Source: an uncultured Clostridia bacterium (GTDB lineage Bacteria; Bacillota; Clostridia; TANB77; CAG-508). Taken from it: a DNA stretch of 36,703 nt. How positions within the stretch are numbered: position 1 is the stretch's first letter; each line of letters starts with the position of its first letter. The stretch is taken from NCBI GenBank assembly GCA_934121875.1, contig CAKOVG010000010.1:1-36703 (forward strand), read 5' to 3'. Both the position numbers and the translations under genes were made by a program. A model generated the notes under the pieces. It made no database searches and was not told the DNA's origin. It saw nothing but the letters and a program-made list of their open reading frames with translations. Below, in pieces: positions 1 to 6,977 of the stretch.

Positions 1-501
1 ACATATTGTAAATTGCTAGATGAAGTTATAAAAGAGATGCAAGGAATAGAAGTAGTAGAAGAACAAGATGTACAAATTGACCTAGCTGTTTCTAGCTATA
101 TACCAGATAACTTTATTGAAAATAGTAGTCAAAAAATTGAAATATATCAAAATATTGCTTTATGTAGAACAGAAGAAGAACTTCAAAATGTTATTGATGA
201 GGTTATTGATAGATATGGTAGACTTCCAAAAGAATTAGAAAACTTAATAGATATTGCAAGAATAAAACAACTTGCAAGAAAAGCAAACATCTTAAAAATA
301 GCTCAAAGAGAAAACGGAATTGTATTCTATTTTGTAAAAGAAAAAATTAAACCAGAAATGGTAAATGCTTTAATTACAAAATACCCTATGCTAGTTAAGT
401 TCTCTAATGCAGTAGAACCTTATGTTACACTACGAATTAAAGAAAATGAAAATATCATAGAAAAAGCTAAAGAATTTTTGAATACTGTAATTGAAATTTA
501 G
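1..501 (+). CDS. mfd: Transcription-repair coupling factor Mfd, C-terminal end (partial)
   Basis: This is the 3' end of mfd; the frame is open from base 1 and the rest lies upstream of the window. Mfd is a cytoplasmic SF2 translocase that pushes stalled RNA polymerase off DNA lesions and recruits UvrA. The 166 visible residues are the C-terminal TRCF domain (D7), which in the family masks the UvrA-binding module. Recognisable pieces are the start TYCKLLDEVIKEMQG, then IDLAVSSYIPDNFI and the stretch IDRYGRLPKELENLIDIAR, all typical of Mfd. The first start-like codon (TTG, 13) is internal and not the real start. The stop at 499-501 is followed by 12 bases and the next gene, so the two are probably co-transcribed. 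Identification rests on the C-terminal domain only but is quite specific. Confidence 0.9.
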   Translation, partial: TYCKLLDEVIKEMQGIEVVEEQDVQIDLAVSSYIPDNFIENSSQKIEIYQNIALCRTEEELQNVIDEVIDRYGRLPKELENLIDIARIKQLARKANILKIAQRENGIVFYFVKEKIKPEMVNALITKYPMLVKFSNAVEPYVTLRIKENENIIEKAKEFLNTVIEI

Positions 502-513
502 AAAGGAAAAACT

Positions 514-1308
514 ATGCAAGTAATTTCAAGTAAAGATAATGAACAAATTAAATATATTAAAAAGCTAAAAGATAAAAAGTTTAGAGATGAAACAAACGAA
601 TATATAGTTGAAGGAATAAAATTAGTACGTGAAGCAATTGAAGAAGCGGTAAATATAAAAACTATTGTTGTATGTGAAGATTGCGAATATACTGAAAGTT
701 TTGAGCAATCACTTCTATATGAAATTGCAAAATATAATTGTATATATGTAACTAAAAAACTATTCCTTTCTATAACAGATGTTGTTAATCCACAAGGAAT
801 TCTTGCAGTAGTTGAAAAAGGAGATAGCATAGACAAAATAGATTACAAAGAAGACATTATACTTGCATTAGATGGAATACAAGATCCTGGTAACTTAGGA
901 ACAATATTAAGAACAGCAGACAGTGCAAACTTAAAACAAATAATACTATCATCAGACAGTGCAGATCCATATAATCCAAAGGTTGTGCGCTCAACAATGG
1001 GAGCTATATTTAGGATGAATATAATAACAACTGATAATTTGGCTAAAACATTGCAAATGATAAAAAAACATAAATTTGAAGTAGTAGCAACATCATTAGA
1101 CACCGATAAAAGTGTATATGATATAAAATATAATAAAAAAGTAATAATAATTGGAAATGAAGCAAAAGGAGTATCAAAAGAGATACAAGACTTAGCAGAC
1201 CAAAGAGTTAAAATACCAATGCTAGGAAAAACAGAAAGCCTAAATGCTTCAGTAGCAGCAAGCATAATGATATATGAGTATGTAAGAGAAAAATATTTTG
1301 AAAAATAA
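514..1308 (+). CDS. TrmH/SpoU-family RNA 2'-O-methyltransferase
   Basis: This 264-residue protein is a SPOUT-class RNA ribose 2'-O-methyltransferase using S-adenosylmethionine, most like the TrmH-family rRNA methyltransferases that often follow mfd-type genes in Firmicutes. The N-terminal part (about 1-100) is the small L30e-like RNA-binding domain. The catalytic half carries the three SpoU motifs: motif 1 DGIQDPGNLGTILRTAD near 116-132, motif 2 IIIGNEAKGV near 211-220, and motif 3 IPMLGKTESLNASVAASI near 234-251, which forms the trefoil knot that binds the methyl donor. The ATG at 514 follows GAAAGGAAAA, a good ribosome site. Which nucleotide of which RNA is modified cannot be read from the sequence. 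Confidence 0.88.
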   Translation: MQVISSKDNEQIKYIKKLKDKKFRDETNEYIVEGIKLVREAIEEAVNIKTIVVCEDCEYTESFEQSLLYEIAKYNCIYVTKKLFLSITDVVNPQGILAVVEKGDSIDKIDYKEDIILALDGIQDPGNLGTILRTADSANLKQIILSSDSADPYNPKVVRSTMGAIFRMNIITTDNLAKTLQMIKKHKFEVVATSLDTDKSVYDIKYNKKVIIIGNEAKGVSKEIQDLADQRVKIPMLGKTESLNASVAASIMIYEYVREKYFEK

Positions 1309-1342
1309 ATTCAATTTCAAGAAATAAATACTAACAAGCAAA

Positions 1343-1370
1343 AAGTTATTTCTCATTCGAGAAATAACTT
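1343..1370. repeat. Perfect 12-bp inverted repeat (hairpin) after the methyltransferase gene
   Basis: The arms AAGTTATTTCTC (1343-1354) and GAGAAATAACTT (1359-1370) are exact reverse complements around the loop ATTC. It sits 35 bases after the methyltransferase stop. No run of T follows on the plus strand, so a classical terminator is not well supported; it could be a weak terminator, an RNA-stability hairpin, or the end of a degraded element next to the orphan reading frame that follows. Confidence 0.6.
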
Positions 1371-1880
1371 GAACGTAGAATTAGTAACTTAGAAGATATT
1401 TATCAGTTGGATTTCACTGAAAAAGCAATCAATACAGATATAACTGGCAATGGATTTCTCACATACAAAATTGAAGAAATACCGGAAATAGAAGTGCATG
1501 CTATATCTAAAAAAGATAATAATGTCTTTATAGAAGATACAGAAGCAAGAATATACAAATATTTCTTTGATGTTTGGAATGACTTAGACAAAAATAAGTT
1601 TAAAGTCGAAGAATACTATGAAGACTATACATATAAATTGCATACAAAGAAGAATTGGATTCTAAAATTTAAAACTTATATTGAAGTAAATAATTATGAG
1701 GAATTGTTAGAGGCAACAGAAACGATAATAAAATTTAGAAAGTATATGTCATATCCGCAAATTATAGTAGAAAGTTATATAAAATATAATGATAATTTTA
1801 TTTTACCACACAATGCTTCTATACAAACTGATGATGAAATAAGAAAGTCAGCAAAAGAACAATTTTTATCAATAAAATAA
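1368..1880 (+). pseudogene. Orphan open frame of unknown function, probably 5'-truncated
   Basis: I do not recognise this protein. The frame is open from 1368 (after a stop at 1365) to the TAA at 1878-1880, about 170 codons. No ATG lies near its beginning; the first start-like codon is TTG at 1407, with only a weak AGAAG upstream. The codons before that TTG already read like protein (RRISNLEDIYQLDFTEKAIN), suggesting that the original beginning is missing. The product is charged and rich in Glu, Lys, Tyr and Asn, with no signal peptide or membrane segment and no motif I can name. It is preceded by a perfect hairpin and followed by a terminator. I infer a remnant of a longer gene; a TTG-started 157-residue gene (1407-1880) is the alternative. 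Confidence 0.45.
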
Positions 1881-1926
1881 TATTTGCGAAAAAATGTGAA
1901 AGCTATGAAACAATCAGCTTAAGTTT

Positions 1927-1961
1927 AAAAGATCCATTTACTTAAAGTAAATGGATCTTTT
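1927..1961. terminator. Strong bidirectional terminator between convergent genes
   Basis: The arms AAAAGATCCATTTACTT (1927-1943) and AAGTAAATGGATCTTTT (1945-1961) are perfectly complementary over 17 bp. A runs on one side and T runs on the other let it work in both directions. It lies between the orphan frame (plus) and the cinA-like gene (minus), overlapping the stop codon of the latter. Confidence 0.85.
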
Positions 1962-2745
1962 ACCAACAATATAAATCTTCTATAATTTCATTTATAATAA
2001 TTTCTTTCTTTTTTTCTCTTGGAGCATCTCCAATATTTAAAATAATTTCAGCAGAGAATTTTTTTTCCGAACTTTTTATAGAATACCAAGCTCTGTTATT
2101 TTCAACACCAATATTTCTAGGGTCAATTCTTCCAAGCTGTCCAGTTATGCCAATACCAACCTCTGAATTAGTGGCAATTCTTACAGCATTCGCCATAGCT
2201 TCAGCAGTTTCTAAAGAGTATACTGTGTATTTTTCAATAATTTGCTTTGGAACACCAAACTTTATCTTTGCCTCATTGCAATATGTTACATATGATTCAT
2301 GTAAAATGTCAGATGCACCTGAAACGTTTGTTATAGCACCTGCCAAACTACCACCTGTACAACTTTCCATTGTTGCAATAGTATATTTAGATTCAGACAA
2401 TTTTTTTATAATAGTTTCAATTTGCTTTTCCTGATTATTTATATCACAGTATCTTTTTTCGATTTTTGGCATAATGTCATTTTCTTGTGATAACACTCCG
2501 TTATGAATAATCTTTTTTGTATAATACTGCATTATTTGATATTCATAAGTAAGATTTGATTCTAAATCAAAAATAATAAATACTATCATTTCTGCATTCA
2601 GTGTTTTATCTAATATTTTTTGATTCAAATAAGAAAGCAATTTGCTTAATGTTGATTCATCTGGCATTTTGCACAAATGAGTAGATATTACCCTATATCC
2701 ATTATAATTACATTCTTTTTCATTTAATGTTATTTCTTTTATCAT
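1960..2745 (-). CDS. CinA C-terminal-domain (PncC-type) protein with an unfamiliar N-terminal domain
   Basis: The C-terminal ~160 residues of this 261-residue protein are a CinA C-terminal domain, the family of nicotinamide-nucleotide amidohydrolase (PncC), which deamidates NMN to nicotinate mononucleotide in the pyridine nucleotide salvage cycle. The hallmark is YTIATMESCTGGSLAGAIT near 120-138, followed by GASDILHESYVTYCNEAK and GIGITGQLG. Stand-alone PncC proteins are about 160 residues, whereas full CinA has an N-terminal molybdopterin-binding-like domain. Here the first ~105 residues match neither: they include a hydrophobic strand (AEMIVFIIFDLE, about 51-62) and no CinA nucleotide-binding motif that I can see. 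The ATG at 2745 follows GAGGTGA. A promoter lies about 20-50 bases upstream and the gene ends in a shared terminator, so it is monocistronic. Confidence 0.8.
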   Translation of the reverse strand: MIKEITLNEKECNYNGYRVISTHLCKMPDESTLSKLLSYLNQKILDKTLNAEMIVFIIFDLESNLTYEYQIMQYYTKKIIHNGVLSQENDIMPKIEKRYCDINNQEKQIETIIKKLSESKYTIATMESCTGGSLAGAITNVSGASDILHESYVTYCNEAKIKFGVPKQIIEKYTVYSLETAEAMANAVRIATNSEVGIGITGQLGRIDPRNIGVENNRAWYSIKSSEKKFSAEIILNIGDAPREKKKEIIINEIIEDLYCW

Positions 2746-2766
2746 TTTGCTTTCACCTCAGTTTAA

Positions 2767-2795
2767 ATAATAACAATCTTTTGCAATATAGTCAA
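2767..2795 (-). promoter_or_regulatory. SigA-type promoter of the cinA-like gene
   Basis: Read on the minus strand: -35 TTGACT (2795-2790), a 17-base spacer, and -10 TATTAT (2772-2767) preceded by TGT, an extended -10. It points at the cinA-like start at 2745 and is divergent from the promoter at 2820-2848. Confidence 0.65.
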
Positions 2796-2819
2796 TAAAA
2801 AACTAGTAATTAAAAAAGA

Positions 2820-2848
2820 TTGACATAATCAGATAAAGGCTATATAAT
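2820..2848 (+). promoter_or_regulatory. Perfect-consensus SigA promoter for a small membrane-protein cassette
   Basis: TTGACA at 2820-2825 and TATAAT at 2843-2848 are separated by exactly 17 bases, matching the vegetative sigma consensus at all 12 positions. Transcription should start near 2855, giving a leader of about 28 bases before the ATG at 2883, with GGAGGG at 2870-2875 as ribosome site. Confidence 0.85.
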
Positions 2849-2882
2849 ATAAAAACAATATTATTTTATGGAGGGATTTTCT

Positions 2883-3073
2883 ATGCTAGAGAGAATACGG
2901 GAATTTTCGTACTGGATTGGCGTAGATCCATTTGGAGTTATGTACTGCTAACCTTAATACTACTACTGATGGTAGTAAATTGCATTTGCCCTTGGCGAGC
3001 AAAATGGAAATCTGTAACAACGAAAGATAAAGATGGCAATACTGTAACAAAGTATTATCATTTAGATTTATAA
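2883..3073 (+). CDS. Small single-pass membrane protein gene with an apparent frameshift
   Basis: The ATG at 2883 has an ideal ribosome site (GGAGGG, 7-base spacing) and a perfect promoter, but its frame ends after 22 codons at 2949-2951. A second frame, one base back, is open from 2837 to the TAA at 3071-3073 and encodes a clear membrane helix (WSYVLLTLILLLMVVNCIC) followed by a charged tail ending TKYYHLDL; it has no start codon of its own before the helix. One extra T in the T4 run at 2904-2907 would join the halves as MLERIREF-FVLDWRRSIW and onward, about 63 residues with a topology of short cytosolic head, one helix and polar tail. A terminator follows at 3081. I cannot tell natural decay, programmed slippage and sequencing error apart. 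No family recognised. Confidence 0.5.
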
Positions 3074-3080
3074 ATTTTTG

Positions 3081-3119
3081 AATGCCATTTGGAATAGATA
3101 TATTTCAAGTGGCATTTTT
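3081..3119 (+). terminator. Rho-independent terminator of the small membrane-protein cassette
   Basis: AATGCCATTTGGAA (3081-3094) pairs with TTCAAGTGGCATT (3104-3116), with one G-U pair and one bulge, and runs into five T bases. It lies 7 bases after the small gene's stop and closes its transcription unit before the ABC genes. Confidence 0.75.
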
Positions 3120-3203
3120 GTGAAAAAATTGTGAAAGTTATTTATGATTAGAATATTATATGATAAAATATAAAACTAGTTTAAGAGAAGGAGAAAATTT
3201 TGT

Positions 3204-3905
3204 ATGTCATATATTGAATTTAAGAATGTTGTTAAAGAATACAAAATGGGAGAAGTAACTATAAAAGCATTAGATAATACTAACTTTAGTATTGATAAAG
3301 GAGAGCTTGTTGTTATAGTAGGACCTAGTGGAGCAGGTAAAACTACTACTCTAAATATACTTGGAGGAATGGATAAAGCTACATCTGGTCAAATATTTGT
3401 AAATGATAAAGAAATATCAAAATTAAATAATAAAAAGCTAATAGAGTATAGAAGAAATGATATAGGGTTTGTATTCCAATTCTATAATCTAGTTCAAAAC
3501 TTAACAGCAAAAGAAAATGTAGAACTTGCAACACAAATGTGTGCAGATGCATTAAATGTAGATACCATATTAGAAAAGGTAGGACTAACAGATAGAAAAG
3601 ATAACTTCCCATCTCAATTATCAGGTGGAGAACAACAAAGAGTTGCAATAGCAAGAGCAATTGCTAAAAATCCAAAATTATTATTATGTGATGAGCCAAC
3701 AGGTGCATTAGATTACAAAACAGGAAAAAGCATATTAAAGCTATTACAAGAAATGGCGAGAAGTGAAAATATGACTGTAATAATTATAACTCATAATGCT
3801 GCAATTACACCTATGGCAGATAAAGTTATACGTTTTAAAAATGGAAAAGCAGAAAGTGTTGAAACAAATGCTAATCCAATTTCAATAGATAATATAGAAT
3901 GGTAA
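3204..3905 (+). CDS. ABC transporter ATP-binding protein, MacB/LolD type
   Basis: This 233-residue cytoplasmic ATPase would power the FtsX-like permease encoded next. It has a Walker A loop GPSGAGKTTT (about 41-50), a Q-loop region ending FVFQFYNLVQNLT, the ABC signature LSGGEQQRVAIARAIA (about 138-153), Walker B LLLCDEPTGALD (about 159-170) and the switch histidine in IIITHN. Order and spacing are those of the MacB/LolD/FtsE group that works as a mechanotransmitter rather than as a classical import ATPase. The ATG at 3204 follows AGAGAAGGAGAAAA. Its stop (3903-3905) is only 8 bases before the permease start at 3914, so the two are translationally coupled. Substrate unknown. Confidence 0.92.
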   Translation: MSYIEFKNVVKEYKMGEVTIKALDNTNFSIDKGELVVIVGPSGAGKTTTLNILGGMDKATSGQIFVNDKEISKLNNKKLIEYRRNDIGFVFQFYNLVQNLTAKENVELATQMCADALNVDTILEKVGLTDRKDNFPSQLSGGEQQRVAIARAIAKNPKLLLCDEPTGALDYKTGKSILKLLQEMARSENMTVIIITHNAAITPMADKVIRFKNGKAESVETNANPISIDNIEW

Positions 3906-3913
3906 GGAAGAAA

Positions 3914-5035
3914 ATGAAAAAATCTTTATTGAAAAATAATTTTAGAGAGATAAGTAAAAATAAAAGAAGATTTATATCAATGCTTGTTATGGCATTTTTA
4001 GGAGTAGGATTTTTTGCAGGTTTAGTTGCAACAAGTCCAGATATGCTAGATAGTTTAGATAAGTATGCAGATAAAAGTAATTTTTATGATATAAACATAA
4101 TATCAACATTAGGAATTACAGATGATGACATACAAGCTATTAAAAATATAGATGGTGTTGAAAATGCTTATGGAATACAAACTAAAGATTCTATGGTAAA
4201 AATAGATGATAAAGAAAGTGTTTGTAAAGTAATTGAGTACAATGAAAATGTTAATACTCCAGTAGTGATAGCAGGAAGGCAAATAGAAAATGATAATGAA
4301 TGTTTATTAGATAATGCTATTGTTCGTACAGGTACAGGAGCAGAAAAATATATAGGTAAAAAAATAGTATTAGAAAATAATGATAAAGATTCTGACGATA
4401 ATGACATATTTACTAAAAAAGAATTTGAGATAGTTGGAATAGTAGATTCACCTATGTATATATCTAGTGAAAGAGGAAATACATCAATAGGTAATGGAAC
4501 AGTTAATTTCTATATTTATACTAAAGATAATGTAATAAACTTAGACTATTATACAGGAATGTATGTTACTGTTGCTGGAGCAAAAGAACAAGTAACTAAT
4601 AGTGATGGTTACTTAGAATTAGTTAATCCTGTAATTGATAAAATAGAAGGTATAAAACAAGAAAGAGAAGATGCAAGATATAATTCTTTAGTTGATGAAG
4701 CAAATGAAAAGATAAATGATGCTCAAAAAGAACTTGATGATAAAAAAGCAGAAGTACAAAAGGAATTGAATGATGCTGAAAAGAAAATAAAAAATGCTGA
4801 GAACCAAATCGCGTCATCTGAAAATAGTATAAAAAATGGAGAAGCGGAATTAGCTAAAAAGAAACAGGAAACAGAGAAGACTTTTAAAGAAGCGGAAGAA
4901 AAATTAAAACAAGCAGAAAAAACTTTATTGCAAAAAGAAAAAGAGCTTAATAGTCAAAAAGAACAGATGGAGTATTTGCCACAGGAAGTACAAGAGCAGA
5001 TTAAGAAGCGGATTAGCAGAAATAGAAGTAGCTAA
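3914..5035 (+). CDS. FtsX-like ABC permease, N-terminal part (frameshifted)
   Basis: This is the N-terminal part of a large MacB/FtsX-type permease. It begins MKKSLLKNNFREI, has a first membrane helix at about residues 19-40 (ISMLVMAFLGVGFFAGLVA), then an extracellular region of about 200 residues, then from about 240 a long Glu/Lys/Gln/Ala heptad-rich coiled coil. The frame ends at 5035 with an out-of-character tail (RISRNRSS), while the coiled coil continues in another frame (GLAEIEVAKTELQKQKTEL) from about 5010. A one-base insertion or two-base deletion near 5009 explains this. I chose ATG 3914 over the overlapping ATG at 3899 because AAGGA lies just ahead of it. Coiled-coil FtsX permeases of about 1,000 residues are known in clostridia and streptococci; their cargo is mostly unknown. 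Confidence 0.75.
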   Translation: MKKSLLKNNFREISKNKRRFISMLVMAFLGVGFFAGLVATSPDMLDSLDKYADKSNFYDINIISTLGITDDDIQAIKNIDGVENAYGIQTKDSMVKIDDKESVCKVIEYNENVNTPVVIAGRQIENDNECLLDNAIVRTGTGAEKYIGKKIVLENNDKDSDDNDIFTKKEFEIVGIVDSPMYISSERGNTSIGNGTVNFYIYTKDNVINLDYYTGMYVTVAGAKEQVTNSDGYLELVNPVIDKIEGIKQEREDARYNSLVDEANEKINDAQKELDDKKAEVQKELNDAEKKIKNAENQIASSENSIKNGEAELAKKKQETEKTFKEAEEKLKQAEKTLLQKEKELNSQKEQMEYLPQEVQEQIKKRISRNRSS

Positions 5036-6935
5036 AACAGAACTGCAAAAACAAAAAACAGAATTAGAAAATAATAAAAAGACTGCTAATGCAAAATTTG
5101 AGGCTTCACAAAAAGAAATAAATTCAAGTAAAACTAAAATACAAAATGCAAAATCAGAATTAGCAAAAAATAAAAAAGAATTTGAAAAATCTAAAAAAGA
5201 AGCAAATACTAAAATACAAGAGGCTCAAGATAAACTAAATGATGCAAAAGCAGATGTTAAGAAAATAGAAAAAGGTAAGTGGTATGTTCAAGATAGACTT
5301 GATAATACAGGATATAATAATATATTTGATGCAATAAAAACAATGTCAAACATTTCTAAAATGTTCCCAGTAATCTTTTACTTAGTTGCAGTTTTAATAA
5401 GTTTAACTTCTATGACTAGAATGATTGAAGAGGAAAGAATAGAAATAGGTACATTAAAAGCAATGGGCTATACTAATATGCAAATAATTTCAAAATATAT
5501 AATTTACTCATTATTTGCTTGTATAATTGGTGGAGTTCTAGGAATGACAGTTGGATTATATTTATTACCAAACATTGTTTGGATGTTATATTCTATGATA
5601 TATAATTTGCCTGAATTTTATTGCACATATAGAGTAGAAATTGGATTGATTGGAATAATAATTGCGTTTATATGTATAGGTGGAGCAACAATAATAGTTG
5701 CAACAAATGAATTAAAACAAATGCCAGCTGTTTTGATGAGACCAAAACCACCTAAAAAAGGAAAACGAATATTACTAGAAAGAATAGGCTTTATATGGAA
5801 AAAATTTAACTTTTCTCAAAAGGTAACTGCAAGAAATATATTCAGGTACAAAAAAAGAGCTATTATGACTATAATAGGTATTGCGGGATGCACAGCACTT
5901 ATGTTAACAGGATTTGGAATAAGGGATTCAGTAATTGACATTCCATCAGTACAATTTAGAAAAATATTTAATTATGATTTATCAATATCTTTAACAAATA
6001 CAAAAGGATTAGAGGAACTTAATGAATATTTTTCAAATAATGAAAATATAAAAAATTATACTGAAATATGTGCAACTACAGCAAAACTAGGAGAAAAGAA
6101 TTATAATGTTAATGTATTCGTACCAAAAAATACAGAAGATTTAAATAATTCATTTAATTTAACAAATCCTGAAACAGGAGAAAAGGTAAGTTTAGAGGAT
6201 GATGGAATTATTATATCTGATAAAATTGCAGACATGATAGGAGCAAATATAGGTGATGAAGTTAATTTTATAGATGGAGATGACATAAGCTATAAATTTA
6301 AAGTAAAAGACATAATGAAAAATTATGTTGGACATTATGTATTTATGTCAAAGACATTTTATGAAAATAATATAAAACAATATAAAACAAATATGATTTT
6401 TGCAAATACAAATGAAAATTTGAGTGAGGATGTTCAAAATAATATATCACAGGAAATATTAAATATAGAAGGAGTTGCTTCTGTATCTGTAATAAGTAGT
6501 TTAATGAAGGCAGTAAGTGATATGCTTAATACTATGAATTATGTTGTTATAATTTTAATAGTTGCATCAGCATTACTTGCATTTGTAGTATTATACAACT
6601 TAGCAAATATAAATATTGCAGAAAGACAAAGGGAAATAGCAACATTAAAAGTATTAGGATTTTTTGATAAAGAAGTAGATAACTATATAAACAAAGAAAA
6701 TATAATATTTACAATAATTGCTATTGTAATTGGATTAGTATTAGGAACATTTTTAACAAGTGGAATTATATTAAGTATTGAAATAGATTCATTGAGATTT
6801 ATGAAAAATATATTACCGATAAGTTATGTGTATTCAGCAGGTATAACATTGGTATTTTCAATAATAGTTAATTTTATAATACATTTTGTATTGAAAAAAA
6901 TAGACATGATAGAAAGTTTAAAAAGTGTGGAATAA
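5010..6935 (+). CDS. FtsX-like ABC permease, C-terminal part (frameshifted)
   Basis: This continues the same permease in the next frame; the first ATG in it is at 5343, but coiled-coil coding is evident from about 5010. After the coiled coil comes an FtsX domain with three helices: FPVIFYLVAVLISLTSMTR, the motif EIGTLKAMGYTNMQI typical of the family, and the helices near YIIYSLFACIIGGVLGMTVG and LIGIIIAFICIGGATIIVA. Next are a short cytosolic linker, a second N-terminal-type helix (MTIIGIAGCTALMLTGFGI), a second extracellular domain of about 170 residues, and a second FtsX domain (REIATLKVLGFFDKE) with three helices. The complete protein would thus be a fused two-domain permease of about 1,000 residues. 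Whether the two pieces make a working protein depends on whether the frameshift is real. Confidence 0.75.
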   Translation, partial: GLAEIEVAKTELQKQKTELENNKKTANAKFEASQKEINSSKTKIQNAKSELAKNKKEFEKSKKEANTKIQEAQDKLNDAKADVKKIEKGKWYVQDRLDNTGYNNIFDAIKTMSNISKMFPVIFYLVAVLISLTSMTRMIEEERIEIGTLKAMGYTNMQIISKYIIYSLFACIIGGVLGMTVGLYLLPNIVWMLYSMIYNLPEFYCTYRVEIGLIGIIIAFICIGGATIIVATNELKQMPAVLMRPKPPKKGKRILLERIGFIWKKFNFSQKVTARNIFRYKKRAIMTIIGIAGCTALMLTGFGIRDSVIDIPSVQFRKIFNYDLSISLTNTKGLEELNEYFSNNENIKNYTEICATTAKLGEKNYNVNVFVPKNTEDLNNSFNLTNPETGEKVSLEDDGIIISDKIADMIGANIGDEVNFIDGDDISYKFKVKDIMKNYVGHYVFMSKTFYENNIKQYKTNMIFANTNENLSEDVQNNISQEILNIEGVASVSVISSLMKAVSDMLNTMNYVVIILIVASALLAFVVLYNLANINIAERQREIATLKVLGFFDKEVDNYINKENIIFTIIAIVIGLVLGTFLTSGIILSIEIDSLRFMKNILPISYVYSAGITLVFSIIVNFIIHFVLKKIDMIESLKSVE

Positions 6936-6943
6936 AACAAAAT

Positions 6944-6971
6944 AAAAGTTGCCAATATTTTGGCAACTTTT
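6944..6971. terminator. Bidirectional terminator between the permease and asnS
   Basis: AAAAGTTGCCAA (6944-6955) and TTGGCAACTTTT (6960-6971) form a perfect 12-bp stem with a TATT loop. T runs on both strands serve the convergent permease (plus) and asnS (minus) genes. Confidence 0.88.
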
Positions 6972-6977
6972 AAAATA

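Noticed and set aside
843..1265. Long minus-strand frame inside the methyltransferase gene
   Set aside because: It is the complement of a confidently identified gene, with serine- and isoleucine-rich shadow composition. The same applies to the other long antisense frames, such as 11487-11819, 19371-19919, 26395-26874 and 34337-34735.
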